Assembly (NCBI GenBank): GCA_028683385.1
Contig: JAQUIJ010000016.1
Location: 62,001 to 126,000, forward strand
Direction: 5' to 3'
Length of the DNA stretch: 64,000 bases
Source: Prolixibacteraceae bacterium
Lineage (GTDB): Bacteria; Bacteroidota; Bacteroidia; Bacteroidales; Prolixibacteraceae
Below are positions 17,990 to 27,800 of this stretch, in pieces (the stretch's first letter is position 1; every line of letters starts with the position of its first letter). Both the position numbers and the translations under genes were made by a program. Below the pieces are notes generated by a model. The model was given only the letters and a program-made list of their open reading frames with translations, was not told the DNA's origin and ran no database searches.

Positions 17990-18556
17990 TTGAAGCTTTA
18001 TATCAAAAATATGGTCAGCAAACGCTGTAAGATAATCGTAAAGTCAGAACTTGAGACTTTGGGATTGCATTGCTCTGCCATTGATTTGTGTGAAGTTGAA
18101 ATCGTGGATGACATTTCTGAAGATAAAAGGCTTAAACTTGATAAAAAGCTCCGTGAATCAGGGTTCGAATTAATTTCAGAGAGAAACATAATATTAACCG
18201 AAAAAATTAAAACAATTATCATCGAATTAGTTCATTACAACGAAAATCAATTGGTCATAAATCTATCAGACTATTTAAGTATCAAACTAAAATACAGTTA
18301 CACCTATTTAGCAAACATCTATTCAAAAAATCAGGGCGAAACCATTGAGCATTTTTTCATCACGAACAAAATTGAAAAGGTAAAAGAATTACTTATTTAC
18401 GAAGATCTTAATATTACTGAGATCGCTGATAAATTGCACTTCAGCAGTGTAGCCCATCTGTCAAATCTATTTAAAAAAATCACAGGAATAACTCCTTCGC
18501 AATACAAGCAACTTTGTTTTTTTGACCAAAAACCTCCGAAAAAAAAAAACCAATAA
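17990..18556 (+). CDS. AraC-family regulator with degenerate HMA-like N-terminus
   Basis: 188 residues, TTG start chosen because KLYIKNMVSKRCK is the conserved opening of this family; ATG 18011 would remove its first strand. Residues 1-62 follow the ferredoxin-like pattern of a heavy-metal-associated domain (LYIKNMVxxxC, LGLHCSAIDLCEVEIVDD, LRESGFEL). The first Cys of the CxxC metal site is Ser, so only one Cys remains. Residues about 85-185 are an AraC-type double helix-turn-helix with KVKELLIYEDLNITEIADKLHFSSVAHLSNLFKKITGITPSQYKQ. It is the only recognisable DNA-binding transcription factor in the window apart from the cold-shock protein. AraC proteins bind direct repeats about 21 bp apart, which is the geometry of the regulon element; the link is inference. 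Confidence 0.88.
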   Translation: MKLYIKNMVSKRCKIIVKSELETLGLHCSAIDLCEVEIVDDISEDKRLKLDKKLRESGFELISERNIILTEKIKTIIIELVHYNENQLVINLSDYLSIKLKYSYTYLANIYSKNQGETIEHFFITNKIEKVKELLIYEDLNITEIADKLHFSSVAHLSNLFKKITGITPSQYKQLCFFDQKPPKKKNQ

Positions 18557-18609
18557 CAACCTGATACATAGCTATAAATTGCATAAAGCCACTTGTTCCC
18601 GAATCTCAG

Positions 18610-18906
18610 CTATTGTGAATATTTTTTAAAAATCCGGTCAATTTTACCGGCCAAATCAAAATCGAGTTGAGTTACACCTTTTGCTTCATGATTGGTTAAC
18701 GCTACGCTTACCTTATTATACGAGTTGCTCCAATCCGGATGGTGATTCATTTTTTCGGCCTCAAAAGCAACCGCTGTCATGAATGAAAAAGCTTCAACGA
18801 AGGTTTTGAATTTAAAATCCCTGATAATGGTATTCTCGTCAAAGGTCCAGTCACTTAAATTTTCGGTCAGGAACTGCTCAACTTCTTGATTTGTTAATGC
18901 TTTCAT
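18610..18906 (-). CDS. phhB: 4a-hydroxytetrahydrobiopterin dehydratase (pterin carbinolamine dehydratase)
   Basis: 98 residues, normal length for the family. The signature EKMNHHPDWSNSYNKVSVAL is present with the catalytic His pair, followed by TNHEAKGVTQLDFDLA. The enzyme dehydrates 4a-hydroxytetrahydropterin to quinonoid dihydropterin, recycling the cofactor of aromatic amino-acid hydroxylases; it is cytosolic. It is a single gene on the minus strand between the AraC gene and fumarase, convergent with AraC (54 bp between stops). No hydroxylase gene is in the window, and no regulon element precedes it. Confidence 0.93.
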   Translation of the reverse strand: MKALTNQEVEQFLTENLSDWTFDENTIIRDFKFKTFVEAFSFMTAVAFEAEKMNHHPDWSNSYNKVSVALTNHEAKGVTQLDFDLAGKIDRIFKKYSQ

Positions 18907-19033
18907 AGCTGTAGTTTTTAATGAAATTTCCGGATAAATAGCTGCCTGTTTATAGTCACAGACATATCTGCTAAATGAACAACAATCCTCATTAATTTGT
19001 TCATAATAAATATATTACAATCACAACCGAATC

Positions 19034-20431
19034 ATGAAATACAGGATAGAAACAGATACGATGGGCGAAATTCAAGTACCTGCCGACAAATATTGGGGGG
19101 CTCAAACCCAGCGTTCATTGATGAATTTTCAGATTGGTTCACCAGCCTCAATGCCCGTGGAAATTATTCATGCGTTTGGTTACCTGAAAAAGGCGGCTGC
19201 CATTAGCAATCAAAAGTTTGAGTTATTAGCCAACGAAAAAATGGAGATCATCTCGCAAGTATGCGATGAAATCATTGCAGGAAAACTTGACGATCAGTTT
19301 CCGTTGGTGATCTGGCAAACTGGTTCAGGAACGCATACCAATATGAATTGCAATGAAGTTATTGCCAACCGAGCTCATGTTTTGCTGGGCAATCATTTAG
19401 GTAAAGGAAAACTGTTAATCCATCCGAACGATGATGTGAACAAGTCACAGTCGTCGAACGATACTTTCCCTACAGCTATGAACATTGCAGCTTACCGAAT
19501 GATTGTTGAATATACTATTCCGCGAATTGAAATACTGGTGAATAGTCTTAGCGAAAGATCGGTCTCGATGGCCGAAATTATCAAAATAGGGCGCACTCAT
19601 TTTATGGATGCTACTCCTATTACGCTTGGACAGGAATTTTCGGGTTATGTGTCGCAGCTAAAACATGGGATTAAAGCTTTGAAAAATACGTTGCCACATC
19701 TTGCTGAGTTAGCAATGGGCGGAAGCGCTGTCGGAACAGGATTGAATACTCCGCAAGGTTATGACCGCGAGGTTGCCGCTGTCATTGCACAATTAACCAA
19801 ACTACCTTTTGTAACTGCTGAAAACAAGTTCGAGTCATTGGCAGCTAACGATGCTTTGGTTGAAACACATGGGGCGATCAAACAGTTGGCTGTCAGCTTG
19901 ATGAAAATTGCCAACGATATCCGAATGCTGGCTTCTGGTCCGCGATCAGGAATTGGTGAAATAACTATTCCGGCAAACGAACCAGGTTCGTCTATCATGC
20001 CAGGCAAAGTTAACCCAACTCAAACAGAAGCATTGACCATGGTTTGCGCACAGATAATGGGTAACGACACAACTATTTCGGTTGCAGGCTCGAATGGACA
20101 CTTCGAATTGAATGTTTTCAAACCAGTCATGATCAATGCCTTGCTCCAATCGGCCAGATTGATAGCTGATGCCTGCAAATCATTTAGCGATCATTGTGTT
20201 TCAGGAATTGAACCCAACATGGAACGTATTGATGAAAATCTCCAAAATTCATTAATGTTGGTAACAGCATTGAACCCACATATCGGCTACGAAAACGCAG
20301 CCAAAATTGCTAAAAAAGCTTTTGCTGATCACTTGAGTTTGAAAGAAGCTGCAATAGCGTTATGCCTGATAACCGAAGAGCAATATGACGAATGGGTAGT
20401 TCCAAAAGACATGACAGGTCCGTTAAAGTAG
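19034..20431 (+). CDS. fumC: Class II fumarate hydratase
   Basis: 465 residues, full length. It begins [25 protein letters not shown] and carries the family signature [13 protein letters not shown] with the catalytic Ser loop, plus the [14 protein letters not shown] and [10 protein letters not shown] substrate blocks. It catalyses reversible hydration of fumarate to malate in the TCA cycle, as an oxygen-stable iron-free homotetramer in the cytosol. It is monocistronic, followed by strong hairpins at 20463-20546. Class II fumarase is the form favoured during oxidative stress in several bacteria, which fits the neighbourhood, but no regulon element precedes it. Confidence 0.96.
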   Translation: MKYRIETDTMGEIQVPADKYWGAQTQRSLMNFQIGSPASMPVEIIHAFGYLKKAAAISNQKFELLANEKMEIISQVCDEIIAGKLDDQFPLVIWQTGSGTHTNMNCNEVIANRAHVLLGNHLGKGKLLIHPNDDVNKSQSSNDTFPTAMNIAAYRMIVEYTIPRIEILVNSLSERSVSMAEIIKIGRTHFMDATPITLGQEFSGYVSQLKHGIKALKNTLPHLAELAMGGSAVGTGLNTPQGYDREVAAVIAQLTKLPFVTAENKFESLAANDALVETHGAIKQLAVSLMKIANDIRMLASGPRSGIGEITIPANEPGSSIMPGKVNPTQTEALTMVCAQIMGNDTTISVAGSNGHFELNVFKPVMINALLQSARLIADACKSFSDHCVSGIEPNMERIDENLQNSLMLVTALNPHIGYENAAKIAKKAFADHLSLKEAAIALCLITEEQYDEWVVPKDMTGPLK

Positions 20432-20462
20432 ATCAGCCTGATTTTACTTTAACGCTTTTGAG

Positions 20463-20546
20463 AAATCAACCTTTTTCACCCTTAATCCCTGAAGGGGAAG
20501 GTTGATTTTTCAGCTTTCTCCCTTTAGGGACGGGGTAAGAAAGCTG
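20463..20546 (+). terminator. Two tandem hairpins after fumC
   Basis: First hairpin: AAATCAACCTT (20463-20473) pairs perfectly with AAGGTTGATTT (20498-20508), followed by a short T-run. Second hairpin: CAGCTTTCT (20511-20519) pairs with AGAAAGCTG (20538-20546). The loops carry CCCTTAATCCCTGAAGGGG-type sequence seen elsewhere as a dispersed repeat. They probably act as a terminator derived from a repeat element. Confidence 0.6.
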
Positions 20547-20604
20547 TAAAATCATTCCAGGAATTGAATCTGTTAAGGTAGAACTGAATATGTGTGAGTA
20601 AAAA

Positions 20605-20670
20605 GTGTGAATGATGTAATTTTTATTCAAAATTCTGTAACCCATTTGCGACTAAAGGTTCTCAACTTAG
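20605..20670 (+). promoter_or_regulatory. Regulon element site 6
   Basis: Half-sites GAATGATGTAAT (20609-20620) and AAATTCTGTAAC (20630-20641), 21 bp apart, with -7-like box CAACTTAG at 20663-20670. The bacterioferritin start codon follows after 34 bp. Confidence 0.83.
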
Positions 20671-20704
20671 TTCTTTCAAAAATTCATTCATTAAAACTCA
20701 CAAA

Positions 20705-21184
20705 ATGAAAGGGAACAAAGAATTAATTACAGTTTTGAATTCGCTTTTGGCAGATGAATTAACTGCAATAAACCAATATATGGTACATTCCGAAATGTGC
20801 GAAAACTGGGGTTATGGGAAACTACACATGGCTATCCGGAAACAAGCAATGGACGAGATGCATCATGCAGAATGGCTCATTGAGCGCATCCTGTTTTTCG
20901 AGGGTGCTCCTACCGTATCAAAGCTTAATCCGATAAAAATTGGCAAAACTGTTCTGGAAATAATCAGTAATGATGATAAAGATGAACTTGATGCTGTGCT
21001 GGCATATAACAATGCAATCAAACTTGCCCGCGAAGTTGGCGATCAGGGAACAGTTGACTTGCTTACCAAAATCCTGAAAATGGAAGAAGGTCATGTCGAT
21101 TGGGCTGAAATACAACGTGCACAAATCGACCAGATTGGAATCAGTAATTATCTGGTTAGCCAAATTGAAAATCCTGCCAGCTAA
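20705..21184 (+). CDS. bfr: Bacterioferritin
   Basis: 159 residues, normal length. Every ferroxidase ligand known from E. coli Bfr falls at the same residue number: Glu18, Tyr25, Glu51, His54, Glu94, Glu127 and His130. Met52, the axial haem ligand, is also present (DEMHHAEW). It should form a haem-bridged 24-mer that oxidises and stores iron in the cytosol. It has its own regulon element 34 bp upstream, so two distinct iron-storage ferritins of this window (Dps and Bfr) share one candidate regulatory signal. No bacterioferritin-associated ferredoxin gene is adjacent. Confidence 0.95.
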   Translation: MKGNKELITVLNSLLADELTAINQYMVHSEMCENWGYGKLHMAIRKQAMDEMHHAEWLIERILFFEGAPTVSKLNPIKIGKTVLEIISNDDKDELDAVLAYNNAIKLAREVGDQGTVDLLTKILKMEEGHVDWAEIQRAQIDQIGISNYLVSQIENPAS

Positions 21185-21283
21185 AAGATAACACAGAATC
21201 GGATTTTGATCCAGAGACTGAGTTTTCAAGAGCAAATGAAGGCATTCATTAAAATCAATGTAAACACATCTAATTCTTAAATC

Positions 21284-21424
21284 ATGCCTTCATTAGCAGC
21301 AATATCAAAAATTGATTTTCCCTATAAAGTTGAACAGCAAATGGTGAAAGAAGGTGCAAGGAATTTGTTTGCGCCTTCTTTTCAACAAGCAGCAAAACAA
21401 CAAATAAGAAGAAATTACAGTTGA
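21284..21424 (+). CDS. Possible small ORF, 46 residues
   Basis: ATG at 21284 to TGA at 21422 encodes 46 residues beginning MPSLAAISKIDFPYKVE and ending QQIRRNYS. It is basic and soluble, and I do not recognise it. It lies in the 290-bp gap between bacterioferritin and the alpha/beta hydrolase, on the same strand, 49 bp before the latter. Base composition is like the neighbouring genes. No regulon element precedes it. It may equally be chance. Confidence 0.35.
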   Translation: MPSLAAISKIDFPYKVEQQMVKEGARNLFAPSFQQAAKQQIRRNYS

Positions 21425-21473
21425 GAATCTAACAAAAGCAATTAGTACTGAAGAAATTTAATAAAACTGCACC

Positions 21474-22316
21474 ATGAGATACATAGGAACCGATATTGAA
21501 ATGACTGTAAATAATCACACAATTAATTACATGGATGAAGGACCAGACCATGCACCAGTAATTATTTTCATTCACGGCTTTCCTTTTAATAAATCGATGT
21601 GGAACAAGCAGGTGGAAATACTAATAGAGAACTACCGCATAATTGCATACGATGTGCGTGGTCATGGGAGTTCCTCAATCGGAACTGACAAATTTTCGAT
21701 TGAGATTTTCGTTGACGATTTACTTGGGTTAATGGATGCTCTAAAGATTGAAAAAGCAATGCTTTGTGGGTTGTCAATGGGAGGATACATTGCGTTAAAC
21801 GCTGTTGAAAATTTTCCGAAACGTTTTGGTGCTCTTATTTTATGCGACACCAATTGCATGGCCGATACACCCGAAGCGAAGGTTAAACGGATGATATCGA
21901 TTGAAAACATTGAAAATTTTGGTGTTGAATACTTTGCCACGGAGAGTATAAAAAATCTATTTGCACCCGAATCGTTTGTAACAAACAAAGAAAAAATTGC
22001 TGCAATTAAGGAAATGATCATCGGAACTTCGGTTGAATCACTTTCAAGTACTTTAACAGCATTATCAACTCGTAAAGATACATGTACTGGCTTAGCTAAC
22101 ATTCGGATTCCGGTACTTATCGTGGTTGGAAAAGAAGATAAAATTACGCCTCCTGATGCCTCGCGAATGATGCAAAGAAACATCAGAGGTTCAATACTTA
22201 GCATCATTGAACATGCCGGCCATCTAAGCAACATTGAGAATAGCTATGAATTTAATAGTCATCTCAAGAAGTTTATTTCCTCTGTTTACAAAAAAAGACA
22301 GATCATCCAAAGATGA
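21474..22316 (+). CDS. Alpha/beta-fold hydrolase
   Basis: 280 residues with the standard order: oxyanion-hole strand FIHGFPFN near residue 37, nucleophile elbow GLSMGG with Ser near 99, acid in VVGKEDKITPP near 225 and catalytic His in EHAGHLSN near 248. No signal peptide. The fold covers esterases, haloperoxidases and C-C hydrolases, and the substrate cannot be read from sequence. Its end overlaps the next gene by the 4-bp ATGA. A lipoprotein and a second alpha/beta hydrolase follow, so the four genes may form one loose operon. Confidence 0.88.
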   Translation: MRYIGTDIEMTVNNHTINYMDEGPDHAPVIIFIHGFPFNKSMWNKQVEILIENYRIIAYDVRGHGSSSIGTDKFSIEIFVDDLLGLMDALKIEKAMLCGLSMGGYIALNAVENFPKRFGALILCDTNCMADTPEAKVKRMISIENIENFGVEYFATESIKNLFAPESFVTNKEKIAAIKEMIIGTSVESLSSTLTALSTRKDTCTGLANIRIPVLIVVGKEDKITPPDASRMMQRNIRGSILSIIEHAGHLSNIENSYEFNSHLKKFISSVYKKRQIIQR

Positions 22317-22675
22317 AATTAGAATCAATACGATACACAATGGAAATCCATATAAAAGCAAAAAAAGCAAGAGTTCAGATACCGGGTAAGCTTCAACAAT
22401 TAATTCAATCGGGTACTGATTCAAAAAGCAAGACTAAAAGTGCATCAAACAAGGACATCGAGAAGGAATTGAATGCAAGAATATTGGAGGTTACCATGAA
22501 GATAAGGTACCATTATCCGGAGTTGTCGAAATATTTAGACGAAGTTCCGGTAACCATACCTGCGGGAAAGGATCGGGGAATAACATTGAATCATCTAAGA
22601 GAATATTATGAATCGCTGAGTTCAATTATGAATCAATACAAATTGGAAATTCCAAAAGTCGCAGGCAGGGATTAA
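22313..22675 (+). CDS. Conserved hypothetical protein
   Basis: 120 residues, not recognised by name. A basic Lys/Ser-rich segment (about 15-55) is followed by a helical C-terminal half with MKIRYHYPELSKYLDEVPVTIPAGKDRGITLNHLREYYESLSSIM. An alternative ATG at 22340 gives MEIHIKAKKARVQIPG. It overlaps the hydrolase stop by 4 bp, which implies translational coupling. There is no membrane segment or signal, so it is presumably cytosolic. Confidence 0.65.
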   Translation: MKLESIRYTMEIHIKAKKARVQIPGKLQQLIQSGTDSKSKTKSASNKDIEKELNARILEVTMKIRYHYPELSKYLDEVPVTIPAGKDRGITLNHLREYYESLSSIMNQYKLEIPKVAGRD

Positions 22676-22729
22676 CTGCCCGGCTAAACTATATTCAATA
22701 AAAATACAATCATCATTTAAATAAAGATC

Positions 22730-23251
22730 ATGAAATTAAAATTAAACACATTTTTACTGTTCACATTATTTTCAACACTGGTATTTACAGGATGTAATAA
22801 TGAAGGATTACAGGGACCTGCAGGAACCGATGGACTGGATGCAACAGTATATTATTCCCAATGGATTACGCCATCGGCTTGGTTGGGCACTTCGGGTGAT
22901 TGGTATTTCGATGTTAATGCCCCCGATTTAACGGCTGATGTTGTAGAAAATGGAGTGATTCTAGGCTACGTATCGTTGGCTGGCGATTTGTACGATTCGT
23001 CTACAGTGAGACCATTACCCGCTTATGCAGTTGGTACAAACTGGAGTTTTTTGATTCCTGAGTATGGAAAAATCGAATTTACTTCTGATATGATTTCAAA
23101 ACCATTTACAACTGGCAATAACTTTCGGTTCATTGCCATTCCGGGCAACATCGAAACGTTAAAATCAGGATCAATAAAAAACAAAAGTGTGCAAGAGTTG
23201 AGAAGTATGTCGTACAAAGACGTTTGCAAACTATATAACATTCCTGAATAA
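22730..23251 (+). CDS. Lipoprotein with short collagen-like segment
   Basis: 173 residues. The N-terminus has a lipoprotein signal with lipobox VFTGC, then NNEGLQGPAGTDGLDATVYYSQW, a short G-x-y collagen-like run found at the start of many Bacteroidota lipoproteins. The rest is a beta-rich domain ending YKDVCKLYNIPE. It is likely anchored in the outer or inner membrane facing the periplasm. It lies 54 bp after the preceding gene and 107 bp before a second alpha/beta hydrolase. Function is unknown. Confidence 0.75.
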   Translation: MKLKLNTFLLFTLFSTLVFTGCNNEGLQGPAGTDGLDATVYYSQWITPSAWLGTSGDWYFDVNAPDLTADVVENGVILGYVSLAGDLYDSSTVRPLPAYAVGTNWSFLIPEYGKIEFTSDMISKPFTTGNNFRFIAIPGNIETLKSGSIKNKSVQELRSMSYKDVCKLYNIPE

Positions 23252-23358
23252 CATCAAATACATAAACACATGAAACGAGCCATGAGAGATAATCTCGCAC
23301 AGACACATGATTATCGATGGCGAGTTCCATCTGGCAATAAAAAACAAATTATAAACAG

Positions 23359-24210
23359 ATGAAAAAGCATAAAGAAAAAACAAAAGCAGTGACGGCCAGA
23401 GCCGAATACATTAAAGTTGAAAACAACGTACATCTTCATGTTACAGATGCAGGCGAAGGCCGACCTATTGTTTTAATTCCAGGCTGGCCATTAAGCGACG
23501 AAATGTATGAATATCAATACAACGACCTGATAAATAAAAATTTCAGGGCAATTGGAATTACGCTTAGGGGCTTTGGTAAATCGGACAAACCATACGAAGC
23601 ATACAATTACGATGTACATGCAGCTGACATAAAGGTAGTTTTAAAGAAACTGGATATTAAAGATGCCGTTTTAGTTGGCTTTTCAATGGGAGGTGCAATA
23701 GCAATCCGATATGTATCTCAGTATAAAAGTGCCCGTGTTTCGAAGTTGGTTTTGGCTGGTGCCGCCGCTCCTATTTGGACTCAGCGTGAAGATTTCCCAT
23801 ACAACCTTCCCAAAACGGCAGTTGATGATTTGATCAAGCAAAACTTTGCAGATCGTCCAAAGTTGTTATCCGATTTCGCAAAAATATTCTCGGCTACCGA
23901 AACTTCATTAAACGAAGGAATTGGTACCTGGTTAAACGGCATTGGTCTCAGCGCATCTTCGTATGCAACAGCACAGTGTCTGGTGGCATTGCGCGATACC
24001 GACCTCAGACCCGATCTGGCCAATATTGCCATCCCGACATTAATTCTACATGGTAAACACGACAAAATCTGTTCTTTCGATCTGGCAGGCCAAATGAAAG
24101 CCGCGATTCCCGGTTCACTGCTTGTTCCTTTTCAGAAAAGCGGGCACAGTTTGTTCCTGGAAGAAACTCATAAGTTTAATACGGAGCTGATCAAATTCGC
24201 CGAAAAATAA
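23359..24210 (+). CDS. Alpha/beta hydrolase, haloperoxidase-like
   Basis: 283 residues with LIPGWPLSDEMYEYQ (oxyanion region, near 42), GFSMGGAIAIRYV (nucleophile Ser near 114), LHGKHDKICSFD (acid near 235) and KSGHSLFLEE (His near 263). This arrangement resembles cofactor-free haloperoxidases and related esterases. There is no signal peptide. It is the last of the cluster that starts at 21474. Regulon site 7 begins 21 bp after its stop and serves the next gene. Confidence 0.87.
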   Translation: MKKHKEKTKAVTARAEYIKVENNVHLHVTDAGEGRPIVLIPGWPLSDEMYEYQYNDLINKNFRAIGITLRGFGKSDKPYEAYNYDVHAADIKVVLKKLDIKDAVLVGFSMGGAIAIRYVSQYKSARVSKLVLAGAAAPIWTQREDFPYNLPKTAVDDLIKQNFADRPKLLSDFAKIFSATETSLNEGIGTWLNGIGLSASSYATAQCLVALRDTDLRPDLANIAIPTLILHGKHDKICSFDLAGQMKAAIPGSLLVPFQKSGHSLFLEETHKFNTELIKFAEK

Positions 24211-24231
24211 GTCGGTCAAACAGAGTTCAAT

Positions 24232-24296
24232 GTGTGAATGATGTAACTTATTTCCAGAATAGTATAACAAGTTGAAAGGCGATACGAGTACTTTTA
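24232..24296 (+). promoter_or_regulatory. Regulon element site 7 (1 bp shorter)
   Basis: Half-sites GAATGATGTAAC (24236-24247) and GAATAGTATAAC (24257-24268), 21 bp apart, with -7-like box TACTTTTA at 24289-24296. This is the only copy whose box is shifted by one base. The start codon of the small membrane protein follows after 30 bp. Confidence 0.82.
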
Positions 24297-24326
24297 ACTA
24301 TATCCAATAATTAAAAAAATCACAAA

Positions 24327-24644
24327 ATGAAAAAGACAATTTTTATTGCAATCATGATGATTTTCACATTGAGCGCAACAACAACATTTGCTGCAAAAAA
24401 TGATTTAAAATCAACAACTCCGGTCGCTACTGAGAATAAATTATCGACAGAAGAGTTAAGCCAGATGAAAAATCGTGTTGAAGAAATTCGTACCATGGAC
24501 AAATCAGAAATGACATCTTCTGAAAAACGTGAACTCCGTAAAGAAAGCAAGGGAATTAAAGAAAACGTTCGTAAAAGCGGTGAAGTTATTTACATCAGTG
24601 GTGGTACACTGTTGCTGATTATCCTTATCATCGTTTTGATTTAA
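24327..24644 (+). CDS. Small exported protein with C-terminal membrane anchor
   Basis: 105 residues. A signal peptide (MKKTIFIAIMMIFTLSATTTFA) is followed by a charged helical segment with TEELSQMKNRVEEIRTMDKSEMTSSEKRELRKE. A short YISGGTLLLIILIIVLI membrane segment ends the chain. The arrangement suggests a periplasmic helix tethered to the inner membrane. I know similar small proteins from Bacteroidota but no assigned function. Regulon site 7 lies 30 bp upstream, so it is a candidate small envelope-stress protein. Confidence 0.78.
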   Translation: MKKTIFIAIMMIFTLSATTTFAAKNDLKSTTPVATENKLSTEELSQMKNRVEEIRTMDKSEMTSSEKRELRKESKGIKENVRKSGEVIYISGGTLLLIILIIVLI

Positions 24645-24826
24645 TTAATATTCTATTTTATCCCAGAAATGATCGGCTTTGCAGCTTTCCCTGTAAGATT
24701 AATGCCCGGGATAAATGTTCGGTATTAGTACTCTTTTAAAATATGCAATACCATTGGTGTTGCATATTTATTTTTGTGCAATCCGGAATTTATTGCTTCA
24801 TCCGTTCCACTTTTCGACGTTCACTA

Positions 24827-27800
24827 ATGAAAAATAAATCCTCAACCTCACTTCATTTGAAACCAGTCCCCCACTCCACAATAATCCCAAAGTTACTCTT
24901 CGTTTGCCTTCTGATTTTTGTGACCTTTTCAAGAACAATAGCACAGGAATATTTTCAACAGGAAGTCAATTTCAAAATCAACGTCACACTCAACGACAAA
25001 CTACATGAATTAAGTGCGTTCGAAACAATTGAATACATCAACAACTCTCCCAACACACTTCAATTGCTCTACTTTCATCTTTGGCCCAATGGCTATTCCA
25101 GCAATCAAACCGAATTGGCCAAACAGCTATTCACCATTAAAGGAAAGCAAAAGCTATTTGACGATCCGGAATTGAGAGGATATATCGATTCAATTGACTT
25201 TGAGATCGATGGACTGCCGGTTCAATGGAATTTATTACCCGGGCAACCCGATATTTGTCAAATTACCCTGAATAAGCCTCTCCTACCCGGTAATTCGATA
25301 AAGATTACCACACCTTTTCGTGTAAAAATCCCCAAAGGAGTGACTTCCCGATTGGGACACATCGGCGAATCATACCAGGTTTCGCAATGGTTCCCAAAGC
25401 CGGCTGTTTACGACCAATCGGGCTGGCACCCGATGTCGAATCAGGATCAGGGTGAATTCTATTCCGAATTTGGAAGTTTCGATGTAAGCATCACACTACC
25501 TGAAAATTACATTGTGGGAGCAACCGGAAACCTACAAAATGCCGCAGAGATCAAAATGCTTGATCGGCTTGCTGCCGACACCACCTGGACAGCAAACATC
25601 AACGCTAAAAATGATAGTTTTCCACCTTCATCTGTTGTGTTAAAAACACTCCGGTACACTGAAAATCAAATCCACGATTTTGCGTGGTTTGCCGACAAAC
25701 GTTTCCATGTGCTGAAAGGAAATGTAAAACTTCCGGAATCAGGCCGGGAAGTAACTACCTGGGTGATGTTCACCAATCAACAGGCCGAACTCTGGACAAA
25801 GACCATACCCTATGTGAATCATGCGATCTGGTATTTTTCGAAATGGAATGGCGATTATCCATATCAAAATTTTACTGCTGTTCAAAGCGCATTAAGTGCC
25901 GGAGATGGAATGGAATATCCCGGTATTACGGTGATTGGGCTGGCAAAAGATGACTACGGACTGGACGAAGTAATTGCTCACGAAATTGGACACAGTTGGT
26001 TTTACAGTGCATTGGGAACCAATGAGCGTCGGTACCCGTATCTCGACGAAGGCATTACCAGCGCTAACGAAGTTCGGTATATGCGCGAAAAATATCCGGA
26101 GAAAAAGCTTTGGGAAACCAATGTCAGAAACCTGAAATTGGCTAAATTCTTTCACATCGACCAAATGCCGGTTAAGCTGATGAGAGAACTCGAATGGCTT
26201 TCACAGGCTCGCGATAACCTTGAACAATCCATCAATCTGCCTGCCGATGATTACAGCACCTTGAATTATAGCCTGATGATTTACAACAAGGCGGGAATGG
26301 GCTTCAACTACCTGAGGGCTTATTTAAGTGACTCTATTTACGATTCAGCGATGCACGAATATTATCGCAAATGGAAATTCAAACATCCGCAACCCAATGA
26401 TCTTCAACAGGTATTCGAATCGAATACAGGGAAAAACTTAAACTGGTTCTTTGGCGATTTCATCGGCAACACCAAACGGATGGACTATAAAGTGGTTCGT
26501 CTGGAGAATCAAAAGCTTCTTCTCGTAAATAAAGGGGAACTGGTATCGCCTATGGTGATTTCAGGAATGAAAGGCGACTCCATCTGTTTCGAAAAATGGG
26601 TCGATGGTTTCGAAGGACAGCAATGGATCGATATTCCTTCAGGCCGGTATTCTGAACTAAAAATCGATCCTCGACATGTTACGCCTGAAATCTTCAGGCT
26701 GAATAATAACATCCGGACAACAGGTATTTTTCCCAAAGCTGATCCCATCAAAACTCAACTCTACTTTTCGTTGGAAGATCCGGAGAAAAGACACCTGATG
26801 TATATTCCAACGGTTAACTGGACACGGGAAAACGGTTTTATGATTGGTGCGGCCATCCACAACGGATTCCTCACGCCTAAACCATTGGAATATTTTGTGA
26901 TGCCCTTTTATCCATTCCACCATTCCGATCTCGCCGGATTCGGTAGAATTGCATACAACATTACACCTTACGATAAACTAATCAGGAAGGCAAAAATATC
27001 ACTGGAAGGAACGCAATTCGGAGCGCCTGGCAATCAAAACTATCACAAAATAAAAGCGGGTGTGGATTTGTATTTCAGGTCAAGCCAGCGGAATAACTCC
27101 ATCACACAGAAAGCTTACGGGAACTTGATAACCACATCGAACCTCTTTCGGATTGTCAATCAGGAGAAAGCAACAATAAGTAATTACATGCAGCTGGGAT
27201 ACCAACTTGAAAAAACAGGTAACATCAACCCGTTTAACCTGTTGGTTTCATCCGAATCGGGTCAATCATTCCTGAAAACATCGGTCGAATTCAATTACCG
27301 GTTAAGTTACTACGGAAAGAAAAATGGGCTGGATATCCGGTTGTTTGCCGGAACCATGCTCAAAACTGATCCAACGATTCCTTTTTATTCGCTTTCTCCA
27401 AGTGGCCGAAGCGGGCGCGAACAATACCTGTACGAGGGCACCTTTCCCGATCGTTTTGTCATTTTCCCAAATTCGTTCTGGTCCCGGCAAATGAGTTTTT
27501 CAGAAGGTGGTTTGATATCGCCCGTTAACACTCAGCTTGGATATAGCCGATGGCTTGTCTCTTTGTCGCTGACCAGTAATCTACCCGGAAAAACCCAGCG
27601 GATACCCATCAAACCCTTTGTCAACCTGCTGTTGAACGATCATGGTATCGGAACCGGCCACAGCTCGCCATTCTTCTACGAAGCCGGATTAAAAGGTGGT
27701 TTGTGGAACTTTTTCGAGATTTACATTCCTTTGGTTGTCTCCGGAAACATTGAAGCAATCAATGGGTCGTTTAAAGACCGGATTCGTCTGATTTTCAACC

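Noticed and set aside
21662-22234. Long minus-strand frame of 190 residues
   Set aside because: It lies fully opposite a well-supported alpha/beta hydrolase with complete motifs, and has no family pattern itself.
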